NCBI RefSeq assembly: GCF_036711975.1
Contig: NC_091968.1
Span: 17,980,001-18,044,000, forward strand
Direction of reading: 5' to 3'
DNA length: 64,000 bases
From: Onthophagus taurus
Taxonomy: Eukaryota; Arthropoda; Insecta; Coleoptera; Scarabaeidae
A program made the translations under genes and the position numbers. Every line of letters begins with the position of its first letter. Positions within the stretch are counted from its first letter, which is position 1. The notes beneath the pieces were generated by a model, which did no database searches, was not told where the DNA came from, and worked only from the letters and a program-made list of their open reading frames with translations. Positions 1-9,888 of this stretch are shown here, piece after piece.

Positions 1-600
1 TTTTGCAAGACATAAGGGCAACCATCTTGTTGAAACCACATTTTGTAGTTCGTAGATATTGACTGGCACATATTCTAACAAAGTTAAGAGGGAATAAAAA
101 GTAAATACAAATAACATACAAAAGTATGAATTTTTTAAATAACGTGTTCTTTTGCAGAAAAACAGGCAATAATATTTTTTATGACAAGAAAACTGGCAAG
201 TGTTGTACCATTTTGGAAACTTGACTAAACAGGCCATCTTTTAAAATTACTTGCCAAGGGTGTTGTACTACTCCTTTTTTTAGAAATCGTGTGTCAAACT
301 TGATAGACATAAATTCTTTCAACCTTAACTCAATCAAATTAATATATTTTTTTGCCAAATTAACGATTTTTGTTGTTTGATTTGTGACTTCTACAGTAGG
401 AAGGTTCACAAGGAATACATTATTAAAAAAATCACTATTAAACTGCGAACATTTCAGACCGTAGTACCTAAAGACATGATGTACAGGACCGATTTTTAAC
501 GTTTTCAAAAATATGTCTATTACCACTTAACTAAGAGACATGGAATTTTTTTCTCATTTTTACCAGAACAGGTATGGGTTGGCCTCTCTCGCCCGCTTGA
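1..600. other. AT-rich DNA with one unrecognised minus-strand ORF (179-526)
   Basis: The only sizeable open frame is a 115-codon minus-strand ORF at 179-526. It has no motif I recognise and no clear signal peptide. Because the minus-strand neighbour is a decayed Tigger element, this may be flanking transposon DNA or chance. No RNA gene or repeat was seen. Confidence 0.3.
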
Positions 601-693
601 CGTTGAGTTTCGGAACACACTGTATACCTATACATATTAGTTAAACGAAAAACTTTACTTCTGATATGTGTATACTCTGGTTATAAAATGATA

Positions 694-2276
694 TTATGTA
701 CTGAATGTCGAAGCGCTTGTGACTGGCAATGCTTTTTTAAAAAAACAATCAAGTTTTGTTTGCACTTTTGAAGTTTGTTGTTCTTTTATGATTAACTCCC
801 TAAAATTACGGAAATGTACATAATATAATTGCATTTTTTTACTTGATGAATCATCTATAAATGTTATTAAATCGTCGAGATGCGATCTTATCGTTGACAA
901 TTTTATCTTTGGGAATCTTTAATGATGCGCTATCCTCGCTTTCAAGCTCGTTATCCACCATCATCACTTCATCAGCTATTTCATGTTCCGTCATAATATG
1001 ATAACCTTCATCCATTTCTAGCCATTGTAATATATCTTCTTCGGCTACTTCTCCTCCAACGCTATTTTGTATGGCAGTACAAAAATCAGGAACCTCTAAT
1101 CCTTCCAAATCAATATCTTCATGTTGGCAAATAGATTCGTCCACCCATTTTCTAATGTTTGGGCTTTTACTTTCTTCCATGCAGCCGCGAAATTAAAACT
1201 TGTGGATTTTAAATTATGCCTTTTTAAATTTTCCAACGTGCGTTGTCCTCTTGTGTCTTTTTCGCTTTCTTCGTCCTCTAACACAGTCATTACCTCGTCT
1301 ACATATATGTTCGTCTATATGGCTAAAATTATTCCCTGGTCCATGGGCTGAATTATTGATGTTGTATTTTTGGGCAAAAACATACAATTAAATTTACCAT
1401 CGACGGATCGTACAATATTTTCAGATGCATGAGCAGGTGCGTTGTCTAAAAGCAATAAACCATTTTCATCATCTGGTGGTATTTCAAGCTTCTCCTCTTG
1501 AAATTTTCTGACGCAGGTATAAATTCTTTAGAAAACCAATCTTTGAATATATTTGCTGTGAACCACGTCTTTTGTGAATTATAATACGAAACGAGAAGAG
1601 TATTCATTACGTCTTTTAAAACTCTGGGTTTACGAGATTTTCCAACATTTTATGACAGGTTTTATGTGATCCAACAGCGTTAGCACAAAGCAGTGCTGAT
1701 ATTCTTTCCTTTCCGATTTTTCTACCTGTTGTCGATGTTTCATATCTAAAAGCTTGAGTATTTTTAGGCAAAGCATGTTATGGCGTGCTTTGCCTAAAAA
1801 CCAGTTTTATCGGTATTATAAATTTGGGATTGCAATAATATTTCGTGATTTATCCGTTCTATTAATTTTTGTTGGAAAGGTTCAATATCTTCTTTTGGGG
1901 CACTAATAGCTTCGTCGTAAATTCGCTTATTAAAAATTCCATGTCTTTTGCGAAAACGCCAGAGCCATCCATCACTTGCTTTGAATGAAATTATGTTCAT
2001 ATGATTTAATTGAAGCAGATGTAAGTTCAACTGCTCGCACTTCAATAACGCTTCTTCAAGTGAAGTTTTATGTGCCAATTTTATGGGATTCATTTTCGCA
2101 TCTACATCACACATTAAACTAAATTTGTTTAGTTTGTTTTTTTTAATGGCCGAAACCGTTTATTTTCGAATCTAATATTGCTCGCATATTCGCAAAACGG
2201 ACACTCCAGACTCCAACTGTTTTATTATTTCAAGTTTTTGATTTATTGTTAAATTAATTTGCTTTTGATTGTCCAT
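694..2276 (-). mobile_element. Decayed Tigger/pogo-type DNA transposon (transposase pseudogene)
   Basis: Reading right to left, a psq-type helix-turn-helix starts at 2276 (MDNQKQINLTINQKLEII) and soon meets a stop. A CENP-B-type second helix-turn-helix lies in 2114-1794 (SDGWLWRFRKRHGI), and that frame ends at the first catalytic-Asp region (YNTDKTGF). Further on, near 1446, the DNAPAH motif of the DDE domain is visible, followed near 1380 by LPKNTTSIIQPMDQG, a hallmark of Tigger and jerky proteins. An acidic tail follows at 1180-851 and a terminal QTKLDCFFKK near 730. The frame is broken by several stops and shifts, so the copy is dead. The motif order is the normal one for the family. No clean terminal repeats were delimited. 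Confidence 0.85.
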
Positions 2277-2447
2277 ATTTTAAACGTGAATTTATAACTG
2301 TGGATATAACTGTTATAACTCCGGATAAATAAACCTTTCTTTAGCAGGTATTCCTTTAGAGTTAATTTGTATACTTTTAAATCTTTATTTTTAAAACACG
2401 AAACTAACGCTGAAAACTTAGGATTTATTTAGTTAATTTTTACATGA

Positions 2448-4060
2448 ATGATCTCTTTATTTTTATTCAGAATGTCAGGAAAGGATAATTTGAGAGATGG
2501 CTTGTTAGATTTTTTGGAAGAGAAACCTAAGGAAAGTATCGACGATAGCGATATATCTGATGAAGAAGAAGAAATTGTGCAAAGTGAACATATTAGTGAC
2601 TCAGAGCAGAGCCCCAATGAAACAGAGGAAGCACACACAAGTAGTAGTGACTTTTTTCTAGCAAGAGGATCGAGATGACGAATCATGGAAATGGTATAAA
2701 AATCTTAATAAGCGACTTTCGAAAATTATGGGTAAAAACATCATAAAAGTTCTACCTGGACTTACAACAAAAACACGGAACATTACCGACGAAATAAGTG
2801 CATTTCAAGCAATTATTACTCCAAACATAATCAACGATATTGTCCGATATACAAATAAATACATCGAATTCAAACGTAATACGATTTCATATTCCAGGGA
2901 ACGAGACTGCCAAAATACAACAGTTTACGAAATATTAGCTTTATTTGGAACTCTTTTCTTGATTGGTACGAAGAAAGGATTTCATGTAAATGTGATGGAT
3001 CTGTGGAATGGAGTGATGGCACCGGCATTCAAATTCTCCGAGCAGTAATGGGTTCCAAACGATTTTTATTTCTGTTGAGAAGTCTTGGACGAAAGGACGA
3101 AAACGGATAAGTTGGCTCCAATCAGATCAATCCTTGATTCCTTTGTCAATAATTGTAAAAACAGTTATAACGTCAGCATGTAACCATTGACGAAATGTTG
3201 CACTCGTTTAGAGGTAGACGTAGTTTTGTGCAATATATACCAAGCAAACCTGCTAAATACGGTATAAATTTTTTTGCCATGTGCAATGCCAAATCTTTTT
3301 ATACCAGCAACTTTGAAGTTCATTGTGGGCAACAACCAAATGGAATTTATAAAGTTTCCAATTCACCCATCGACATGAAACGGTTAATAACACCAATTGA
3401 AAATTCTGGTAGAAATCTATCGACGGACAATTGGTATAGCAGCTTAACCTTGGCTAAATATCTTCTAGAAAAAAAATTACATTCATCGGAACATTACGTC
3501 AAAACAAACGTGAAATTCCTCCGGAGTTTTTGCCAAATAAAAATCGTCAAGCTCAATCATCTTTATTTGGCTCTCAACAAGATACTGCGTTAGTGTCATG
3601 TCCCAAGAAAAAACAAAGCCGTTATATTATTATCAACGATGCACGACTTACCGGAAGTTGACGAAGAATCTCCTAAACCCGAAATAATTTTGAGTTATAA
3701 TTAAACAAAAGGAGCAGTAGATAGGGTTGATAAGATGTGCGCTGCCTACTCTATTTCGAGGGTCACTAGACGATGGCCATTAGCCCTGTTTTTTACGCTG
3801 CTAAATATAGCGGGAATAAACTCGCAAATATTGTATTTCACAAAACATTCTACGGAAAATCAGTGTCGTCGAAGAATTTTCTTAAATAATTTAGAAATTG
3901 CTTTAATGAAAGAGCAACTAATTATGAGAGCTCAAATAATTTCGCTGCCAAAGGATATTCGAGCGTTTTTGCAAATATCCTACTTGGGCGTTGAGTGCGG
4001 GACGTCGGAAACACAACCAACTCAATCTAGAAAACGAGATTAACTTTAATATACAGAACC
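2448..4060 (+). mobile_element. Decayed piggyBac-family transposon (transposase pseudogene)
   Basis: The pieces are in order but in different frames. An acidic N-terminus (from about 2472 to 2678) is followed by a segment at 2728-3048 with the piggyBac core start (EILALFGTLFLIGTKKG). A segment at 3195-3593 contains FRGRRSFVQYIPSKPAKYG and the catalytic-type STDNWYSS. A C-terminal piece at 3735-4043 contains MCAAYSISRVTRRWPLALF, preceded in frame by a VDK-like third acidic site. Frameshifts near 2680, 3055-3190 and 3590-3730 break the gene. The family mobilises by a DDD transposase at TTAA sites. I did not find convincing TTAA-flanked termini for this copy. Confidence 0.85.
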
Positions 4061-4353
4061 TCAAAGATGACAGTAGAATTAGATATACAGAAATCTGAAG
4101 GTTGGAATCAAACAATACATCGAGTGAAGGCTCCCGGATTTGAAAGATTATTTTATTTGTGAAAAAAATGTAGGTCAAACCCACACATTCAAAAATATGG
4201 AGTCAATTCTTGATTGCTGATGGCCCATCAAATGTTTTCTGAGTTATGGAAGTGTGACAATAAACGATGAACCTCATCCGATGAGGTCCTTGATTATGGT
4301 AAATTGGGGTGCCATGGTGTTTGAAAGTATTACCTATGTTTGTATTAATATAA

Positions 4354-4516
4354 TCCGGGTTAGCGCGTACGCAGACCCGACTATCAAAAATTACGCGCCC
4401 GAGTTACCCGCATTAGGGGTAATCGCAGGGGTCAGCCCGACCGAAGTGCAATGGAAGGGCCTCGTCCTGGGGAAACCGCCTTATTGATCACGGTAGCCCC
4501 TACGCCAGGTAAGTAT
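4354..4516 (-). ncRNA. U1: U1 spliceosomal snRNA, copy 1
   Basis: U1 snRNA is the RNA of the U1 snRNP, which base-pairs with 5' splice sites. On the minus strand the 163-nt unit begins ATACTTACCTGG, the invariant 5' splice-site-pairing end. It carries the U1-70K loop region (GATCAATAAGG), the U1A-binding loop (CATTGCACTTCGG), an Sm-site region and a terminal stem ending CCCGGA. It differs from the second copy at three positions: a C for T in stem I, a T for C in the run of C after the GGTT, and an A for G at the last base of the Sm-site block (AATTTTTGA instead of AATTTTTGG). The upstream region was hit by a mariner about 130 bp from the start. It may be a functional variant or a recent pseudogene. 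A plus-strand ORF across it is spurious. Confidence 0.92.
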
Positions 4517-4570
4517 GCTTTTCGTTCCCATCAAGTTGCCTTCCATACACCAAACAAAAACATCTGCTAA

Positions 4571-4609
4571 CAAGTGTGCCAAAGTGCCATCTATCTTCAG
4601 CTAACAGTA
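4571..4609 (-). promoter_or_regulatory. Putative snRNA promoter block (PSE region) of U1 copy 1
   Basis: This 39-bp block lies at about -55 to -93 from the U1 start. It is identical to the block upstream of copy 2 except for one base, although the DNA between it and each gene has diverged. In insects the proximal sequence element of snRNA genes lies near -40 to -65, so the proximal part of the block is the likely PSE. The assignment rests on conservation and spacing. Confidence 0.65.
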
Positions 4610-4645
4610 AGAATGTTACAGAGGAGAGGACTACTTAGGTATCTA

Positions 4646-6427
4646 CAGTATGTCCCCGGATCGAGTTACAAAGAGGAAGAAAAATTTATTACTGATTTTT
4701 CAAACTTATCTCAGCATAAATAATGCGTCGAATATGTTCAAACCACTAAATCGCACGAACTTTATATTCTAACTATAGAAGTTAACTAATTGTTCCCATT
4801 TTTATGTAAAAATTGTACTTTTCCTAAATAAAAAATTTTTCAAGTTCAATTTACGATATGTAACCATAGAAACCAATAAAATAAAATAAAAGTTACAACT
4901 TATGTTAGTGATAAGATAAGTGATAAATATACGGACAAATCAAATTAAAATATGGATAATTGAATAATAGTTATTTATATTACAAGTGGGCTACAAACAT
5001 AATTACAGTACGAGTGTGGAGAATTGCACGACGAGGTCGTAGACCGAGTCGTGTAATCACACGAGTACCGTAATTATGCTCTAGCCCACGTGTGATATAC
5101 AGCATTTTATCTACGACTGCTAAAAATTACTAAAAAATCAATTTCTTTAGAAAAGTCTATTTGACATTTATAAAAATATTTTGAAATGATTGTTGACAAT
5201 TTTGAATTGTCAGTTTAAACAACATGTTTACTCATCTGGAATAAGTGTTTTAAAATGTAAAAACATAACAATTAATGTTTATAATAAATAGTATTGTTTC
5301 TCTGTAAGTAGATAGCACTTTTTCTTTTGTATTGTTGCTCGTTTCAATAAATTAAGTCTGTTCTGAATAGGCTGAAAATGCGTTACGTAATGAAACCGGT
5401 GCGGTAATGAACTTCATTACGTAACTCAAATCACCTCAAATGAAAGCAGTCGTAGATAAAATATTTTAAATGTAAATTTATGTAATAACACACTATGTAA
5501 GTATAAATATTATTTATTTGTAAGTGAACAAATCCTCATTCAAACAAATTCCCTCCCAATTCGGCACACATTTGAAGACGAGTTCTAAATTCTTTATAAG
5601 AAGTACGAATTTCCGCCAGTGGTATCCAGTGATTCTATCGCTTTAATTATTCGTAGTTTTAATAGTTCTGTATCATCTTGTATTGGTTCACTGTAAACAA
5701 TTTGTTTCAATCGTGCCCAAAAATAAAAATCCATAATTGTAAGATCAGGACTACGTGCTGGCCATCAAATAGGACCATTTCATTCAATTCATTTTTGACG
5801 AAATTGTAAATTTAACCATTTGGCACACTGTGTGAATGGTAGCTGGGCAACTGTCTTGCTGAAAGTACATTGACCGTATAAAATTTAAGGGTAATTGGAT
5901 TTACATCGCTCCAATAACGACAATGCTGGGAAGAAATAATGTCATTTGTTGAAAAGCTATCTGAAAAGCAGCGTCTTCCTCATTTAGTCTCTTTGTCTGC
6001 CTCTTTATGGATAACACAGAACCCGTTTCCAAAATTTTTTTCATAAGTATGCGAGCCCCAACATGAGATATTTTTGTGTCCAGATATTTTTGCTGGAATT
6101 TTTGTATAACTCTACACGAAAATATGATTCACTAGTACCATAGCACAGTACTAAATAAATTCTCTCTTTCACGGTTAAGTTGCAACTTTTATGGTGTCTA
6201 TGGTTACATATCATAAATTGAACTTCAATTTCAATTTTCAATTTAGAAAAAAGTCCAATTTTTACATAAAAATTGGAATAATTAGTAAACTTTTATAGTT
6301 AGAGTATAAAATTCATGCGATTTACTAGTTTGAACATATCCGACGCATTATTTGTACTGAGATAAGTTTGAAAAATCAGTAACAAAAATTTTTTTTCTTC
6401 TTTGTAACTCGATCCGGGGACATACTG
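4646..6427 (-). mobile_element. Tc1/mariner-type element with about 230-bp terminal inverted repeats
   Basis: The ends are CAGTATGTCCCCGGATCGAG and its complement (ending GGGGACATACTG), flanked on both sides by TA (4644-4645, 6428-6429). The inverted repeats extend about 230 bp inward on each side. A broken minus-strand transposase can be read between about 6060 and 5520, including a mariner-like catalytic region and C-terminus, with many stops. Inside, 4985-5087 and 5089-5465 hold further short inverted repeats (CTACGACTGC pairs with GCAGTCGTAG), suggesting an extra nested insertion. The DNA on either side joins to give the sequence found uninterrupted upstream of U1 copy 2, so this is an insertion into the U1 upstream region. 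Confidence 0.85.
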
Positions 6428-6665
6428 TATAACGCCTTTTGACAGATTTACTCAATGTGATGTAAAGCTCATATTGAGATATTTTAATTGATATGTGAAA
6501 TGAGTGCACCTAAAATTATCTAAGTATGATTAGAAATTCAAACAATTTTGTAAATAAGCTTCATAAATTAAAAAAATTTTTTTTGATAAAGATGTAATGA
6601 ATCTTATTATCGATAAAACGAATGAGTTGCTGTCAATGTTATTCTAGCAGAGCGAACATGTATAC

Positions 6666-6887
6666 CAGTGGTGTTCATAACGATGATCACGATCGACCGG
6701 TCGACCGCGAAGCTGTTTTGATCGCCAACAAAATCATGAATCTGAAATATCTATATCTGGGCCTCAGAGCAAAAAAAAAGGAAGGTTACTTTTAAAATGT
6801 AAAAAAAGATTTGAAACCCTTTGGTCGATCTTGGCAAGACATATGTATACAAAGTCGATCATGATCAAAAATTAGTGGACACCACTG
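6666..6887. mobile_element. hAT-type MITE with perfect 8-bp target duplication
   Basis: The 222-bp element begins CAGTGGTGTTCATAACGATG and ends with the related inverse GTGGACACCACTG. It is flanked by identical 8-bp direct repeats ATGTATAC at 6658-6665 and 6888-6895. An 8-bp duplication and CAG...CTG ends are diagnostic of hAT transposition. It has no coding capacity, so it must have been mobilised in trans. Confidence 0.85.
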
Positions 6888-6959
6888 ATGTATACAATCA
6901 CGTATTACATAATGGAATGATCTTACAATACAGAAATTAAAAACATTGTTTCTATAGAT

Positions 6960-7190
6960 GCTTCCCCAACTATATGTCAAAAAATAGATTTTTACTAATA
7001 ATGAGATGTTTGCATTTCTTATCTCATCATGGAACTAACTTCAATACAAAAATGCAGTCTATTTGCAACTCTAGAACTTTCTTTGGACGAATCCATACTG
7101 TTATGGCGAGAACGTTTAGTTTACCGTCAATACATGTAAGTACAACAAGAAGGCGTGAAACTTCATGTGTTGGCGGAACCCAATAGGTTT
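6960..7190 (+). mobile_element. piggyBac transposase fragment
   Basis: The frame from 6974 starts MSKNRFLLIMRCLHF, matching the conserved piggyBac segment where MSRNRF-LLRFLHF is usual. It is cut at about 7175 by a sequence that recurs inverted at 8545-8651. Only a small part of the transposase is present. Confidence 0.65.
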
Positions 7191-8651
7191 CCCACAAAGA
7201 AATTGTATTACTAGAAGCACATATAAACACCAAGAGTTGAAGCCAGCGTTCGATGTGTTTTGTTTACGTTTTCACTCAGTCCAGAACGGGACACGCTCAG
7301 ATCGGACCGTCCGGCCGACGATCACCGAGTATTTCCGAACAGGCCAATCTTTTTATGATTTCTTTGAAAATAAATTTACCTAATTAATGTTTATCCATGT
7401 TTGTTGAACACTAATAAATGAATAATTCTCTCCTAAGTAAACAAGGTTTGTGTGCGTATTTGTGTTTTGGCTTTGGCGAAGTTAACATTTTAGTAGTACC
7501 GTATTTTTCAGACTATAAGACGCACCTTTTCACATAGAAAAATGGACTCAATTTTGGGTGCGTTTTATGGTCCGAAGGTACCATTAAAATATTTTTTTCA
7601 ATAAATCGTCTCTAAATTTGAGGTGCGTCTTATAGTCCGAAAAATACGGTATATTTTGAAATTGAAACACTGGACATTATAGACGTTGCGAACTTAAAGA
7701 ACATGCATTTAACTACCTAACTACTATTTTCTAAAAACTAATATTACTTGCCAATTTTGTTTAAATATGGTAGAAGGAACTAGTGATATTTCAATGCTAC
7801 AGGTATAAAAGACATATGGGGTTTTGACTAAAGCTTCTGAGTTTGTAGTCAAACTTTACTTAATTAGTGAAAAAATTATTACAGACTATTAACGACAAAA
7901 TGTATTATTCAATAACAAGAATATATTTTTAAAGTTAACTAATTCCATTTTATTAAGTTTACCTCAAAACATTTATGATCTTTTTGGAGATCATGCGTAT
8001 GATAATGTTAATGATGGACATGAAATACAATGTATAAAGTTAATAATAACAAAATTTATTAACGTAAAGTTATTTAATGAAACCAAGTTAATAAATCAAG
8101 AATCTAGGCTTTGACATATGTTCATCAATAAGAGTTACTTTAAAATTTATATTTATGAGTTAAGATTTAAGTTTTTTGTTATGTAATAAAAATTTTGAAA
8201 CAAAATACCAATGTTATTTGCAAATACAATATTTTTACTGCATTATTTACCATGAAAGTACTGTAAAATTCTAATTATATCATCTTTAATTTACTTGTAA
8301 GAAATAAACCGTTCACAATTTATACGGTTACAATTATAAATTAATTAATTACAAAAGAACTCAAAGTTTACATTCCTTAATAAACATTTCAATCAATATA
8401 GCGTATAAACTACACATCAAATTTTGAAAAACCTGCTCAATAAAAAAAAAAAATGATAATATACATTTCTTCATGTACGCCACTGTGTAAGTCTGATTTT
8501 GCCGAAACTATACACGCCACTGTCAGTGGGACCAAAACCAAAACAAACACTCGAACGTTGGCTTCAATCTCGTATACGGGTGGGGATAGGCAATGCTGCT
8601 TCTAGTTATACAATTTCTTTGGTTTCCCAATATTAGGAACCCAATGGGCTT
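7175..8651. repeat. Imperfect inverted-repeat pair bounding about 1.5 kb
   Basis: The sequence at 7175-7264 (containing AAAGAAATTGTATTACTAGA) recurs inverted at about 8545-8651 with scattered differences. The two arms enclose AT-rich, non-coding DNA that itself contains the 7499-7649 MITE. This looks like a non-autonomous foldback or Tc1-like element inserted in the piggyBac fragment. No target duplication was identified. Confidence 0.5.
7499..7649. mobile_element. Palindromic Tc1/mariner-type MITE, TA-flanked
   Basis: The element starts CCGTATTTTTCAGACTATAA and ends with the inverse TTATAGTCCGAAAAATACGG. TA lies on both sides (7497-7498, 7650-7651). The terminal repeats are about 30 bp and the whole unit is 151 bp with no ORF. 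From memory, closely similar termini occur in MITEs of many animals; a database comparison would settle that. Confidence 0.8.
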
Positions 8652-9540
8652 GTTGTCTTCTAAAAAGAGCAAACTTTACGTAGGAGGTAAAAAAAAATTT
8701 CCTGCGACTCTCCACGGATATTGAATGAATTTTTGGTTCACATTTTGTCTAAAAAAAATCCCGTTTTCACATATTGTGTCATTGCTTTAAAACTACTGAA
8801 CCGATTGGAATAAGTATTAATACCATTTATTGGCTATACAATATTCTTTAATTTGATGAATAGCACGACCAGATCGGTCATCTCTAACTCGAGATATGCT
8901 GCAAATAGTCAAATTACCCCTAAAAAAAAAATCATAGCTTCAAAACGTATCCATAGAAAAAATTTTAAATGTGATTTTTGGGTTTAGGGAACCAAACTAC
9001 ATAAGAAAAATACAGCGGCGTCAAATGTACATTTTATGAATTTTTTTGTAGACTAGTGTTAGCGGTATGATTTAGATTCACTTTTGTGTAGAAGACAGTA
9101 TACGCATTCTGATTTGGTAATACCTGATATTATGTTAATAAATTTGAAATTTTTGGGATTCTAAAGTTAGAGATTTTTTGTATATTTTACTGTTTTGCGC
9201 GAAATTTAAAGTGTTCCCGCCCAAAATTAGCGCCCCCAAAACGATGTTAGTATGTACTCTAGATTTTCGATATACAAACAAAAACGTTTTTTTATGGATG
9301 GAATTTATGGGTAACTTCAAACAGGTAAATTAATACTAAAAAAGTGTTTCAATTTCAACCTTTACGTGTTTTTTTAAACAAAATTGGACAATGTTTTAAA
9401 AAAATGTGATTCTGCTATGTTACAGGACATGTAAAGCGATATGAGAATATGTTTTTCTTATTTTGAAATTATAAACCGTTTAAATGGCCTTTTAATCATA
9501 TTATGGTTGAAAGTTTGCTGTAATATCGAAAAATATATTA
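8652..9540. other. AT-rich non-coding DNA
   Basis: No supported gene was seen. The 61-codon minus-strand ORF at 9135-9320 has no recognisable motif and sits in AT-rich DNA, so I treat it as chance. Confidence 0.4.
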
Positions 9541-9558
9541 TGTTTGTATCAGTATAAA

Positions 9559-9721
9559 TCCGGGTTAGCGCGTACGCAGACCCGACTACCAAAAATTACG
9601 CGCCCGAGTTACCCGCATTAGGGGTAATCGCAGGGGTCAGCCCGACCGAAGTGCAATGGAAGGGCCTCGTCCTGGGGGAACCGCCTTATTGATCACGGTA
9701 ACCCCTACGCCAGGTAAGTAT
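9559..9721 (-). ncRNA. U1: U1 spliceosomal snRNA, copy 2
   Basis: This 163-nt minus-strand gene begins ATACTTACCTGG at 9721. It contains the U1-70K loop region, the U1A loop (CATTGCACTTCGG), a canonical Sm site (AATTTTTGG) and the 3' stem ending CCCGGA at 9559. The length agrees with the roughly 164 nt usual for animal U1. It differs from copy 1 at three bases. The upstream block at 9775-9813 has nearly the same spacing as in copy 1. The upstream region is uninterrupted up to 9888, where another mariner begins. I judge this to be the intact, probably functional copy. Confidence 0.96.
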
Positions 9722-9774
9722 GCCTTCCTACCCCAACCGGCTGTCTTGGCTATACGATATAAAAACAACTGCCA

Positions 9775-9813
9775 ACAAGTATGCCAAAGTGCCATCTATC
9801 TTCAGCTAACAGT
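9775..9813 (-). promoter_or_regulatory. Putative snRNA promoter block (PSE region) of U1 copy 2
   Basis: The 39-bp block lies at about -54 to -92 from the U1 start and matches the copy 1 block except for one base. Conservation across a diverged background and the constant spacing argue for an snRNA proximal sequence element. Confidence 0.65.
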
Positions 9814-9888
9814 ATCAATGTTATAGTCTACTCTATAACAGATATCTATAGCGCCCTTTGGCAAATTTACTCAATATGGTATAATATA

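Noticed and set aside
4254-4487. 77-codon plus-strand ORF with plausible protein composition
   Set aside because: It runs antisense across the U1 snRNA; the two differences that fall in this frame between the copies change the residue, so there is no sign of coding constraint.
4501-4520. Perfect splice-donor-like CAGGTAAGTAT on the plus strand
   Set aside because: It is the complement of the U1 5' end, which is by nature complementary to donor sites; not an exon border.
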